64,000 nt of DNA from Fastidiosipila sp963510375 (GTDB taxonomy: Bacteria; Bacillota; Clostridia; Saccharofermentanales; Fastidiosipilaceae), in NCBI GenBank assembly GCA_963510375.1, contig CAUPES010000007.1, forward strand, positions 1 through 64,000, written 5' to 3'. The translations under genes were made by a program, and so were the position numbers. Below, piece by piece: positions 46,002-54,361 of this stretch. Within the stretch, counting starts at the first letter, position 1. Each line of letters opens with the position of its first letter. The notes below the pieces were generated by a model that saw nothing but the letters and a program-made list of their open reading frames with translations, was not told the DNA's origin and did no database searches.

Positions 46002-47528
46002 TTATTTTTTAGCAGCCAAGAATTCATCAATTTGTTTCTGGGCTTCTTCTATTACTTTTTCAACTCCTACAGCTTCCATCTCTTTAAGCATTTCTTCTAA
46101 TGCTTGATCTGGATTTGTTGAGCCAGTATTTAGAGCGCTGAAATATTTCTCAGTAACATTTTCTAAACCTGCAATTTCTGTTTCAACATTATCAGGGTTA
46201 AATACGAAACCTAAAATTGGAGAAGTCTCTGCTTTTGCATTTTGCTCAGCAACTTTTAGCCATTGATCTTCTGGGTTTGGATCCTCTACGTATAAGTTCA
46301 TAAATTGTCCTTGAGAATAGCTAGGAACATTATATTTCTTAGCTCCATCTTCAGTTCTAATGACTGTATTTTCTTTGCCTTCAACTTTTTTAAAGTGAAC
46401 GCCTTCTATACCATAGTTGAATAAGTTTCTGAGATATTTATCTACGTTTATTCTTTCAAGCAATTTAATCGCAGCTTCTTGGTTTGAACTACCTGCACTT
46501 ATAACCATATATGATCCTTGAATAGTACCTGATGTATACATAGGTCCTAAACGAGGATTAGTTACAACAGGAGCTCCATGACTATATTTGCCCCAGCCAA
46601 CTTCTGCACCTGGGAATCCTTGAGCTGAGAAGATATTATTATCTCCTTTAGGAACTTCGTCCAAAGTACCAGCATCAGGGTTAATGTAACCTAATTCGTG
46701 CCATTTTGCTAAAGTTCTGAATTTATTTTTAACTTGCTCTTCTGCATAAATATTTACTGCTTTAGTAGTACCAAATAGAACACCTATTCCACCTGCTAGA
46801 GGTTCATATTCAAAGTTAAGGGAATTAATTCCACTTTTATTCAAATACATTGGATACATTTGAGGATTCTCTTTTTTTAGCAACTCTAGCACTGGAGTCA
46901 TATCATCCAGGGAAACGATTTTTTTATAATCTATATTATATTTATTAACCATCTCTTCATCCCAAACCCAATATTGTGTTGCTGATGAATCTTTATAAGC
47001 CGGAACACCAAATATAGCACCGCTACCAAGAGTTACACCTTGCCAGACATCTTTCGGAATCAATGCTTCTAGATTAGGTGCAGCTGGTAAAAGTTTACTA
47101 ATATCTGCAAATAAACCATGATGGATAAATCTATTAACACCTGTTATCGGAGAACCAAAAGCTATGTCGTATTTTTCACCACCATTAATAATAGTATTCA
47201 TATTTGAACCATAGTCGCTCCAGCTCATATAGGTTATATCTAAAGATATATTCATTTTTTCTTTGAGATATTCATTAATTTTTTCTTGTACCTTCTTTAG
47301 ATCTTCAGGAGCAGTTCCAACAGTATAATAACTCAAAGCAGCACCCTTACCGTCATAATTTGGTAAGTTCTCGGCTTCAAAATCCAATTTAGCTGGATTT
47401 ACCTGAACTTCATCATTACTTTTGTTTACCTCTTGACTACCCTTGTCATTTGCCTTATTACATGCAACTAATGACAGAGCTAAAGTTAAAGCTAAACTTG
47501 CACTTAGTATCTTCTTAAGATTTCTCAT
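46002..47528 (-). CDS. Orphan ABC substrate-binding lipoprotein (DUF3502/LipO type)
   Basis: The 508-residue protein has a lipoprotein signal with lipobox LVAC (Cys23), a family 1 binding fold and a C-terminal region (ALEEMLKEMEAVGVEKVIEEAQ) typical of DUF3502-type binding proteins. These normally sit next to LplB/YtcP-type permeases that import complex oligosaccharides. No permease genes occur here; instead the upstream gap leads into a rearranged region. Either the permeases are elsewhere or they were lost. The neighbouring sialidase suggests a sialylated or host-glycan ligand, which is inference. Confidence 0.88.
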   Translation of the reverse strand: MRNLKKILSASLALTLALSLVACNKANDKGSQEVNKSNDEVQVNPAKLDFEAENLPNYDGKGAALSYYTVGTAPEDLKKVQEKINEYLKEKMNISLDITYMSWSDYGSNMNTIINGGEKYDIAFGSPITGVNRFIHHGLFADISKLLPAAPNLEALIPKDVWQGVTLGSGAIFGVPAYKDSSATQYWVWDEEMVNKYNIDYKKIVSLDDMTPVLELLKKENPQMYPMYLNKSGINSLNFEYEPLAGGIGVLFGTTKAVNIYAEEQVKNKFRTLAKWHELGYINPDAGTLDEVPKGDNNIFSAQGFPGAEVGWGKYSHGAPVVTNPRLGPMYTSGTIQGSYMVISAGSSNQEAAIKLLERINVDKYLRNLFNYGIEGVHFKKVEGKENTVIRTEDGAKKYNVPSYSQGQFMNLYVEDPNPEDQWLKVAEQNAKAETSPILGFVFNPDNVETEIAGLENVTEKYFSALNTGSTNPDQALEEMLKEMEAVGVEKVIEEAQKQIDEFLAAKK

Positions 47529-47850
47529 AATCTTTTTCCTCTTTCCCTTTCCTTCTCTTTGAACAAAAATTATTTCCTTTAACCAACGAACGAGTGTTGG
47601 TATAAATGTGATCTCAATTACATGTTAAGCTATTTAGAATAATATCTCTATGTTTTTTATTTTAAGAAAGCACTTCAAGACTTTAAAAACATATATAGAT
47701 ATAAGATATAAAGATGAAAGAGCCTCTTGTCACGAATATGATGCAATATCCGTGACAAAGAGAATTGTAATGATAATGAATTCATATATGTAAACAATAT
47801 CAGACATAATAAATAATTTTGGCTCAGGTAAAGTACTTTTTTTGCAATGA
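47529..47850. other. Non-coding gap upstream of the orphan binding protein
   Basis: It contains a ribosome-binding site (GAGG) for the lipoprotein gene and a 6-bp inverted repeat ACCAAC/GTTGGT (about 47580-47602). It also holds a long hairpin at 47724-47762 with perfect arms TTGTCACG/CGTGACAA plus inner ATAT/ATAT pairing. No reading frame is convincing. The hairpin has no T-run on either side, so it does not look like an ordinary terminator. Confidence 0.5.
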
Positions 47851-48294
47851 CTTTTTAGATATCACTTCAAATTTAGAATAAAAAAAGTAAATCCAGGCGA
47901 AATTGCAATCATGTCCTTAAAAACAGCAACTGTAATTCAAGCAATTAAATCTTTGGGTAAAGAAAATATCAAAGTTGCAGTAGCCTTGTATGCTCTTGGT
48001 TGGTTTGTAGTTGGGGTAGTTAATGTCTATGCCCAAACTATGGTGCAGATGATTGTGCCTACTGAAAAAATAGGCTCTGCCATGGGAGCTATGGTTGGTA
48101 TATCAACCTTTATGGCACCTCTCGGCGCCTTGCTCGGTGGATACTTCGGAGAGTATTTATCAAGTTCAAAAGCAATACTAATAGCAAGTATAATTATTCT
48201 TTTAGTTGCTATCTACTGGGCTTTAAATAAAAATATTAGAAAACTTCCTGCTGCAAGTAATTTTCACGAGGTGTTTGATGTTGAGGAACAATGA
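47851..48294 (+). pseudogene. C-terminal fragment of an MFS transporter
   Basis: An open frame beginning after a TGA at 47848 encodes only about the last quarter of a major facilitator protein. It has three membrane segments with VQMIVPTEKIGSAMGAMVGIS and APLGALLGGYFGEYL, motifs of the MFS C-terminal half, then a hydrophilic end. An ATG at 47911 gives 127 residues but has no ribosome-binding site, and I found no N-terminal part upstream. A full MFS protein has about 400 residues. This is best read as a truncated remnant. Confidence 0.75.
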
Positions 48295-48337
48295 ATTTGA
48301 AATCATATATATTTTGAATAAAAAAGAAATACTATGA

Positions 48338-48401
48338 TGTGACCTCCAAAAGTTAGATCAAAATCTAACAATTGGAGGTCGGTATTTTTATGGCAAAATA
48401 A
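48338..48401 (+). mobile_element. Remnant left end of an IS3-family (IS150-like) element
   Basis: The sequence TGTGACCTCCAAAAGTTAGA (48338-48357) matches the typical end of IS150-group elements. It is followed by the complementary arm ATCTAACAATTGGAGGTC (48363-48380; 16 of 18 bases pair), which is the leader hairpin of such elements. Ten bases later an ATG opens a frame reading M-A-K and then stops (TAA at 48399). No transposase frame follows before the ECF gene at 48511, so only the end has survived. Confidence 0.6.
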
Positions 48402-48447
48402 GATAGCAATAAATAACATTGCGGCAAATTAAAAAAGATTTATTGTG

Positions 48448-48469
48448 ATGTATTTAATATTAAACACAT
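48448..48469 (-). terminator. AT-rich hairpin after the ECF gene
   Basis: The minus strand has ATGTGTTTAATATTAAATACAT, nearly a perfect 22-base dyad with one G-T pair, followed after 10 nt by a T-run (TTTTTT). It is a possible weak terminator for the ECF S-component gene. Confidence 0.3.
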
Positions 48470-48510
48470 TAATTATTCTCAAGCCATCTTAATTAACAAA
48501 AATTTCAAAA

Positions 48511-49104
48511 TTAAATCTCATTACGATTTCTTCGCCAAAAATAATAAACAAACTCCGCTATCACGACATTCACTCCTGTAGCAAATGCTAGGGGCAACCA
48601 CAAACTAACAATCACACCTATTCCTAAAATTGGAATCAGTGGTAAAGTAGCAACAATACTATTCATTAGTATTGCAATTAAAATTCTAACTATAACTGCG
48701 CCAAAACTATTTCCAATTTTTCTAGCCAAGTACCCATGAAGCATCATTATAATCGCCATAGATACTGCTGTAATTATATGCACAATTGGAGATAGTGGCA
48801 TACCTGAAATAAGTGCAGTAAACACGTGTCCAGCTGCACCAACAAAACCACCGTATCCTGATCCTAAAAGAAGCGCTGCCAAAAAACCTGGTGCTGAGTC
48901 CAATGCAATGGTATTACCAAAAAATTTCACATTAGCACCCAACAAGCTCAATGTAAAAAATAAACCAGCTAAGCTTAGGTTTCTAAGTGTCCTTTTACGG
49001 GCATAATGAACATCCTTAACTCTAGCATCTGATAAATTTTCTTTTTGTTTATCATCAATTCTTACACTTTTTTTATCAGAATAATTTTTATTATTCAAGT
49101 TCAT
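48511..49104 (-). CDS. ECF-type transporter substrate-binding (S) component
   Basis: The protein has 197 residues: a hydrophilic N-terminus of about 40, then about five to six membrane segments. The stretch APGFLAALLLGSGYGGFVGA and the following loop are typical of S components of energy-coupling factor vitamin or micronutrient importers. The ligand cannot be named. No ECF ATPase or T component is in the window, so it probably shares a common module. No riboswitch is visible in the 53-bp gap upstream, which separates it from the acetyltransferase gene on the same strand. Confidence 0.75.
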   Translation of the reverse strand: MNLNNKNYSDKKSVRIDDKQKENLSDARVKDVHYARKRTLRNLSLAGLFFTLSLLGANVKFFGNTIALDSAPGFLAALLLGSGYGGFVGAAGHVFTALISGMPLSPIVHIITAVSMAIIMMLHGYLARKIGNSFGAVIVRILIAILMNSIVATLPLIPILGIGVIVSLWLPLAFATGVNVVIAEFVYYFWRRNRNEI

Positions 49105-49157
49105 ATTATTTCATTCCCCTCTTATTTCATTACCATCTTAATTCAAGTAATCATATT

Positions 49158-49883
49158 CTAATATCCAATTAATTCAAGTTCCTCAGCAATTACATCTTGA
49201 TCAATTTCTTTGACTTCACCAGAAATTTTGTAATATTTGTCATCGTAGTCATTTATATCTCTATATACTCTACAGGGATTACCAAAAGCAACTACATTTG
49301 CTGGAATATCTTTAGTTACGACATTGCCCGCTCCAATAACTGTGTTATCACCAATCTTAACACCTGGCATTATTATTACACCTGCTCCTAACCAAACATT
49401 CTCACCAACATGAACAGGCGCATTGAACTGCATTCCTTGACGTCTCAGCTTGGGAGAAATTGGATACCCTGCAGTGGCTATAACAACATTAGGTCCAATC
49501 ATTGTGTAAGATCCAATATATATGTGGGTATCATCGACAAAAGTAACATTTGAGTTCATATAAACATTATCACCTACATGTACATGATATCCACCAAAGT
49601 TTGCATTTAGAGGAGGTTCAACATATACATTCTCTCCACATTCAGCAAACATTTCATTCAGCAAATCTTCTCTAACTTTCTTGCTGCTATTACTGGTAGT
49701 ATTATATTTATCTAAAATTGCTTGTCGGCTCTCTTGCAGTTCAAAGAACTTTTTACACGCAGGCAGATGAACAATACCATTATGCTGATATTCTTGTTTA
49801 CTCTTAAAAGAATATTCTGATTTTTCTGCCTCGGTCATTTTTGAAAATTTTTCAACTGCTTTTGCCTTATTTTCACTAAACAT
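49158..49883 (-). CDS. Maltose/galactoside O-acetyltransferase homologue with His-to-Tyr active-site change
   Basis: This left-handed beta-helix protein carries the MAT/LacA motifs MTEAEKSEY, NANFGGYHVHVGDNVYMN, VHVGENVWLGAGVIIMPGVKIGDN and GNPCRV, with an N-terminal extension of about 15 residues and an insertion of Ser/Asn residues near 62-68. In active homologues the loop reads TxxHP and the His is catalytic; here it is TAGYP, Tyr140, encoded TAT at 49464-49466. The change needs only one base. It might be inactive, altered in function, or a sequencing error. Good ribosome-binding site (AAAGGAG). Confidence 0.9.
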   Translation of the reverse strand: MFSENKAKAVEKFSKMTEAEKSEYSFKSKQEYQHNGIVHLPACKKFFELQESRQAILDKYNTTSNSSKKVREDLLNEMFAECGENVYVEPPLNANFGGYHVHVGDNVYMNSNVTFVDDTHIYIGSYTMIGPNVVIATAGYPISPKLRRQGMQFNAPVHVGENVWLGAGVIIMPGVKIGDNTVIGAGNVVTKDIPANVVAFGNPCRVYRDINDYDDKYYKISGEVKEIDQDVIAEELELIGY

Positions 49884-50023
49884 TCTTTGCTCCTTTTACG
49901 GCTTATGTTTTTATTTTACACACAAATACCAAACTATTTACTTGATAATTTTCAATATTATTAATTATTCTGTCGCGATAAATTTATCTTAGTGATAAAC
50001 TTTACTTATAAAGGAGACAGCAA

Positions 50024-50962
50024 ATGAATATAAGCAATCCAGAATTTGAAGCAAATGTATTAGAGGCCTTGAACAATTCACGTTCCAAGTTGAGCTCGGG
50101 TAAAGTCGTCGATTATATCCCAGAATTGGCCAAAGCTAATCCAGAACACTTAGGTTTGATAATTAAAACTGTAGATAAACAGGAGTTTTCCTGTGGCGAT
50201 ACTGATGTAAAATTTACAATTCAAAGTATTTCAAAAGTCGCTGCTCTAATTATTGCGATTGAAGCTTTTTCCTATGATTTTGTTTTCGATAGGGTTGGTA
50301 TGGAAGCATCTTCAGCACCATTTAGAGAATTAAGCATGTTAAGCACAGCGCCACATAAACCTAATAATCCCTTTATTAACGCTGGAGCAATACTTGTAGC
50401 TTCTATGCTCGAAAGTAAATTTACAATTAAAGAAGTTCTAGAAATAATTGGGAAATATTGTTCAAACCCAAATCTAGAAATAGATATGGATGTGTATAAA
50501 TCAGAGCTAAGCAGCAACTCTCGCAATCGTTCACTAACATGGGAACTCAAGAACCTTAAACTTTTATGTGCTAATCCTAGTAGCTCATTCAAGTTCTACA
50601 CACTTCTTTGTGCAATAAACTTGTCACTTGATGACTTGGCTAACTTTGCTACGTTACTAGCTAATTACGGCGTAAACCCTGAAACAGGCGAGCAAGTTAT
50701 TTCTGCGGATACCGTCAAAGCAATTCTTCCACTGATGTTTACCTGCGGATTATATAACGGTACTGGCACCTTCGCTGTCAAGGCAGGGATAGCTGCTAAG
50801 AGTGGTGTTTCTGGTGGAGTAATCTATGTCAAACCTAATGAATTTGGGCTAGCTACTTATGGACCAGCATTAGACCCAAATGGGAATAGTATTGGTGGAT
50901 TGGACTTAGTAGAGCAACTTTCTAAGAAATACAATTGGAATCTGTTTTCTCAAAACAGTTAA
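50024..50962 (+). CDS. glsA: Glutaminase
   Basis: It hydrolyses glutamine to glutamate and ammonia. It is a 312-residue beta-lactamase-fold glutaminase; the catalytic Ser68-Lys71 pair is in QSISK, followed by MEASSAPFR, NPFINAGAI and KSGVSGGV. Perfect ribosome-binding site (AAAGGAG, 7 nt). It is monocistronic on the plus strand, divergent from the acetyltransferase gene, and closed by a strong terminator. It may serve nitrogen supply or acid resistance. Confidence 0.96.
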   Translation: MNISNPEFEANVLEALNNSRSKLSSGKVVDYIPELAKANPEHLGLIIKTVDKQEFSCGDTDVKFTIQSISKVAALIIAIEAFSYDFVFDRVGMEASSAPFRELSMLSTAPHKPNNPFINAGAILVASMLESKFTIKEVLEIIGKYCSNPNLEIDMDVYKSELSSNSRNRSLTWELKNLKLLCANPSSSFKFYTLLCAINLSLDDLANFATLLANYGVNPETGEQVISADTVKAILPLMFTCGLYNGTGTFAVKAGIAAKSGVSGGVIYVKPNEFGLATYGPALDPNGNSIGGLDLVEQLSKKYNWNLFSQNS

Positions 50963-50993
50963 GTAAGAGAGCTAAACACATTTTTATAGATAA

Positions 50994-51032
50994 AAATAAT
51001 CCCTTTTTCTAAAGCAGAAAAAGGGATTATTT
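50994..51032. terminator. Bidirectional terminator between glsA and the MalY gene
   Basis: A perfect 17-bp stem (AAATAATCCCTTTTTCT and its complement) has loop AAAGC. It is flanked by T-rich sequence on both sides and separates convergent genes. Confidence 0.92.
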
Positions 51033-51083
51033 AATTTTCAATAAATCATTTTATAATCATACTTAGATTTTAGGAAGATTTTA

Positions 51084-52280
51084 TTATTCCATTATGTAGC
51101 TGATTCCTAATTCTTGGTATTCCTTCATGCCTTCAATAAATCTATTAATTCCATCTTCTAGCATTTCTCTTGGACAAGCATAGTTCCAACGAATAAATTT
51201 GTAACCAGATTGACCATAAATCTCACCAGCTTGAACAAATAGACCTGTTTTATATCTCATGAAATCAGCCATATGTTTACTATCTTGGGCGTAATTAGAT
51301 GTATTAATCCAAGCTAGATACGTAGCATTAGCCGGACTAAATACTAAGTCTGGTAAAGCCTCTGTCAATCTAGTTTCTAGAAGTTTTCTGTTCTCTGCCA
51401 AGTATTCATTCAAGGCATCCAACCACTCTTCACCTTCCTTACTGTAACAAGCTTCACTAACTTTTACACCAAAGGAGTTAATCTCCATGGCTTTATCCTG
51501 TTCAAATCTTCTTTCCAATTTAGCTTTTAGATCTTGATTTCTACAGATAACATAAGCAGCTTTCATACCAGCCAAATTGAATGACTTCGTTACAGAATTA
51601 AATACTAATAAATTATCCTGAGCGTCTAAAGCAACATTGCTTGCTGAGAAATGTTCTTCTCCCGGATGGATAAGGTCAGCATGAATTTCATCACAGAACA
51701 TATAAACGTCATGTTTTTTGCAAAGTTTAGCAATTCTCTCTAAATCATCAAGATTGTAGTTCATACCAATTGGGTTTTGTGGATTACAGAATAAGAAAAT
51801 CTTGTTCTCATCTTTTGACAAAACTTCTTCCAATTTCTCCCAATTAATAGTATAAACACCTTCTTTGTAATCTAATGGGCAATCTACTAATTCTAAATTA
51901 TTGTAAAAAATTGAAGTATAAAAATTATTATAAGTTGGAGTAAACATTACCACTCCATCGCCTTCATTTGTCAAAGCACGTAAAGAAGAGCGTATAGCAG
52001 GTATAACACCATCGGTATATATTATTTCCCAAGTTTCTACATTAACATTGTGTTTACGCTTTAACCAATCTTGAACTGATTCATAAAAGCTTTTTGGAAC
52101 ATAATCATAACCAAAAATTCCGTGCTCGACAATTTTTTGCATAGTTTCAATTACTACTGGAGCTGCCTTGAAGTCCATATCCGCAACCCACATTGGCAAT
52201 TCACCTTCATTAATGTTCCATTTAGAAGCTGTAGTACCTCTTCTATCTACAAGCTCATCAAAATTAAATTTGCTAGACAT
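51084..52280 (-). CDS. MalY/PatB-family PLP aminotransferase / cystathionine beta-lyase
   Basis: This is a fold-type I PLP enzyme of 398 residues. N-terminal motifs are WNINEGELPMWVADMDF; NPQNPIG contacts the cofactor, and Lys232 in SVTKSFNLAG forms the Schiff base. Members cleave C-S bonds of cystathionine or cysteine and some moonlight as regulators (MalY). Terminal RWNYACPREML holds the substrate-carboxylate Arg. It has its own predicted promoter downstream of lacI. Confidence 0.93.
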   Translation of the reverse strand: MSSKFNFDELVDRRGTTASKWNINEGELPMWVADMDFKAAPVVIETMQKIVEHGIFGYDYVPKSFYESVQDWLKRKHNVNVETWEIIYTDGVIPAIRSSLRALTNEGDGVVMFTPTYNNFYTSIFYNNLELVDCPLDYKEGVYTINWEKLEEVLSKDENKIFLFCNPQNPIGMNYNLDDLERIAKLCKKHDVYMFCDEIHADLIHPGEEHFSASNVALDAQDNLLVFNSVTKSFNLAGMKAAYVICRNQDLKAKLERRFEQDKAMEINSFGVKVSEACYSKEGEEWLDALNEYLAENRKLLETRLTEALPDLVFSPANATYLAWINTSNYAQDSKHMADFMRYKTGLFVQAGEIYGQSGYKFIRWNYACPREMLEDGINRFIEGMKEYQELGISYIME

Positions 52281-52351
52281 TTGCGTTTTTCCTCTTCCTT
52301 TTTATTTTTGCGTTTCTTATTATCTTTTATTAATTCGTTTTTTCTCTAGGT

Positions 52352-52381
52352 ATTCTATCACTTCGGTGTAAGTTATTACAA
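52352..52381 (-). promoter_or_regulatory. Predicted sigma-A promoter for the MalY gene
   Basis: On the minus strand TTGTAA (4 of 6) and TAGAAT (5 of 6) are spaced 18 bp, about 70 bp before the start codon. Confidence 0.45.
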
Positions 52382-52409
52382 ATGACAATTAGTTTCTATT
52401 CCTCCTTCA

Positions 52410-52448
52410 ATAGGAGCATTTCTCCTATCTATTTCTCCTGTCGATAGG
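52410..52448 (-). terminator. Overlapping hairpins after the LacI-family gene
   Basis: The segment GATAGGAG (minus strand) can pair either with an upstream CCTATC (52443-52448) or with a downstream CTCCTAT (52410-52416). The two hairpins are mutually exclusive. They lie just after the LacI-family stop and before the MalY promoter. There is no T-run, so termination is uncertain. Confidence 0.35.
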
Positions 52449-52449
52449 T

Positions 52450-53412
52450 TTAAACTTTAATGTCCTTAACATCCACAATCTCTGCAGGAATATAAATTAT
52501 GTGATCCACTTCACGTCCCTTTAACTCAAGTAATTTTTCCACTAAAAAACAAGTCTCTTTAACAATTTTATTAAGGTCCAAAAGTAATACTTCACTATTA
52601 GGGAATAACCTGACCCCACTCTGGCTGTAACACACAACAATCATTTGCTTTGCATCAACAAACTGCTGAACTTCAAGAGCCAATGCTTCTCCTACAACAA
52701 TCATTTTATTATTTTTAATATTCTCTTTGCCAAAGAAGCGTTTTAAACTATTCTCATTGGTATTAACCAGGATATTATCTTGTGAAATAAACTTACTAGC
52801 CAATTCATAAACTCTATCGTTTACATAATCCTCTATACAGAGATATTTTGCTTTTTGGCTAAGAGCTTCGAACAAGTGTAGAAAGTCAAAGTTTACTTCA
52901 TGGAACAAAATATTAAAAAGAGGGGTTTCTATACTGGCAACCGGAACAAAAAATTCTTGAGTTAGCGCTTGTGCATCTTCCAGTGTCAGTTCATAAATAA
53001 GGATTAAGTCAAAATCATGTTTTTCTTTAAGCGCCTGATCTACATTTTCGTAAAGAATTTCAACCAGTTCATAGCCGCTCTTTTTCAGGCCGGCTGAGAG
53101 AAGGTTAAAGAGTTCAAAGTAAATTGATTTTTTTGACCAAGAGGTATGTTCATCAATGTCTACGATTAATCCGACTGTACCTTTCTCATGCTTTACATCT
53201 CGATATCGCTTAAGCGCAAGACTTCTAGCGGATTTATCAGTAACATAATTCAACTCTTCAGCAGCTTCAAAAACTTTCAACCTAGTTTCATGACTAATTT
53301 TCTTTTTATCTGAATAGTTTAAAACATAAGAAACCGTTGCAGTCGAAACATTAGCTCTCTCAGCAACGTCTTTCATTGTAGCTTGACGACTTTGTTCTTT
53401 ATCAATATTCAT
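52450..53412 (-). CDS. LacI-family transcriptional regulator
   Basis: The 320-residue protein has an N-terminal LacI helix-turn-helix with hinge (TMKDVAERANVSTATVSYVLN, about 12-32, to about 70) and a short, divergent periplasmic-binding-like effector domain from GTVGLIVDID. GAGGTG lies 5 nt before the ATG. Its targets are unknown; by position the MalY gene is possible, and sugar genes elsewhere in the window are also candidates. It is divergent from the hemolysin III gene. Confidence 0.92.
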   Translation of the reverse strand: MNIDKEQSRQATMKDVAERANVSTATVSYVLNYSDKKKISHETRLKVFEAAEELNYVTDKSARSLALKRYRDVKHEKGTVGLIVDIDEHTSWSKKSIYFELFNLLSAGLKKSGYELVEILYENVDQALKEKHDFDLILIYELTLEDAQALTQEFFVPVASIETPLFNILFHEVNFDFLHLFEALSQKAKYLCIEDYVNDRVYELASKFISQDNILVNTNENSLKRFFGKENIKNNKMIVVGEALALEVQQFVDAKQMIVVCYSQSGVRLFPNSEVLLLDLNKIVKETCFLVEKLLELKGREVDHIIYIPAEIVDVKDIKV

Positions 53413-53532
53413 TGCACACCTCAGTCCGATAATAAATTTAATTATAGATTACTTTTGCTTCCATGTTTTACAAACTTTAATTCATTAAGTGCTACAATTG
53501 TCTTATCTTTAATTAATAGATCGGAGTAAGCA

Positions 53533-54210
53533 ATGCCAAATAACGATACAAAAACCTACACCCGTCACAGAGATACTCATTTTTATCGCATCTTGAATGA
53601 GGTTCTAAACTCTGTTACTCATGGATTTGGATTCGGGGCCGCTGTAACTGCAACTGTATTCCTAATAATTAAAGGTGTTGCTCATGGAAGTGCCTTGGAA
53701 GTAACTGCTTATACAATCTACGGTGTTAGCATGTGTTTAATGTTTTTATTCTCAACTTTATATCACAGTTTGAAATTTACCAAAGCAGAAAAAGTTCTTC
53801 ATGTCCTCGACCATAGCGGAATTTTCTTCTTAATTGCAGGAACTTATACTCCTTACACATTAATTAGCATTGATGGTGCCCTCGGAATCACAATTTTTGT
53901 CATTGAATGGGTTTTAGCGATCACAGGTATTTTAGGTAAAATTTTCCATTGGAAATTTGTAATGAAATACTCTACTTGGATTTATGTAGCAATGGGTTGG
54001 GTTGCGCTCTTTGCGCTTAAGCCTATATTTGAGACCATGGGTCTCGGTGGTGTTCTTTGGCTATTTGGCGGCGGCTTAATCTATACATTAGGAATTATTT
54101 TTTATGGCTTAGGCAAAAGGCGAAATATTCCATACGCACATGTAGTCTGGCACATATTTGTCTTCCTCGCCGCTGTTGCCATGTTTATTTCTATTTATGT
54201 GTATGTGTAA
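53533..54210 (+). CDS. Hemolysin III / PAQR-family membrane protein
   Basis: This YqfA/HlyIII-like protein has seven membrane segments and 225 residues. PAQR features are NSVTHGFGFG near the N-terminus, LYHS and LDHSGIFFLIAGTYTPY, and the late YAHVVWHIFV; the His residues form the expected zinc site. Despite the name, most members act in membrane lipid homeostasis. CGGAG lies 6 nt before the ATG. No clear terminator separates it from the ClC gene, 151 bp downstream. Confidence 0.93.
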   Translation: MPNNDTKTYTRHRDTHFYRILNEVLNSVTHGFGFGAAVTATVFLIIKGVAHGSALEVTAYTIYGVSMCLMFLFSTLYHSLKFTKAEKVLHVLDHSGIFFLIAGTYTPYTLISIDGALGITIFVIEWVLAITGILGKIFHWKFVMKYSTWIYVAMGWVALFALKPIFETMGLGGVLWLFGGGLIYTLGIIFYGLGKRRNIPYAHVVWHIFVFLAAVAMFISIYVYV

Positions 54211-54361
54211 AAATTCATCTCTGTCGAGTTGTAAAATTAATCTCTCATAAAAACTTTAACTTTCTGCAATGTAGGAGTACACTTGATTATGCACGTATTT
54301 CTCCAGGCATATAACTGTCATGGTTTAAATACTCAACTGTAAATATTGAGAGGCAAGGTTT

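Noticed and set aside
49105..49157. Riboswitch upstream of the ECF S-component gene
   Set aside because: The gap is only 53 bp and holds no recognisable vitamin-riboswitch core.
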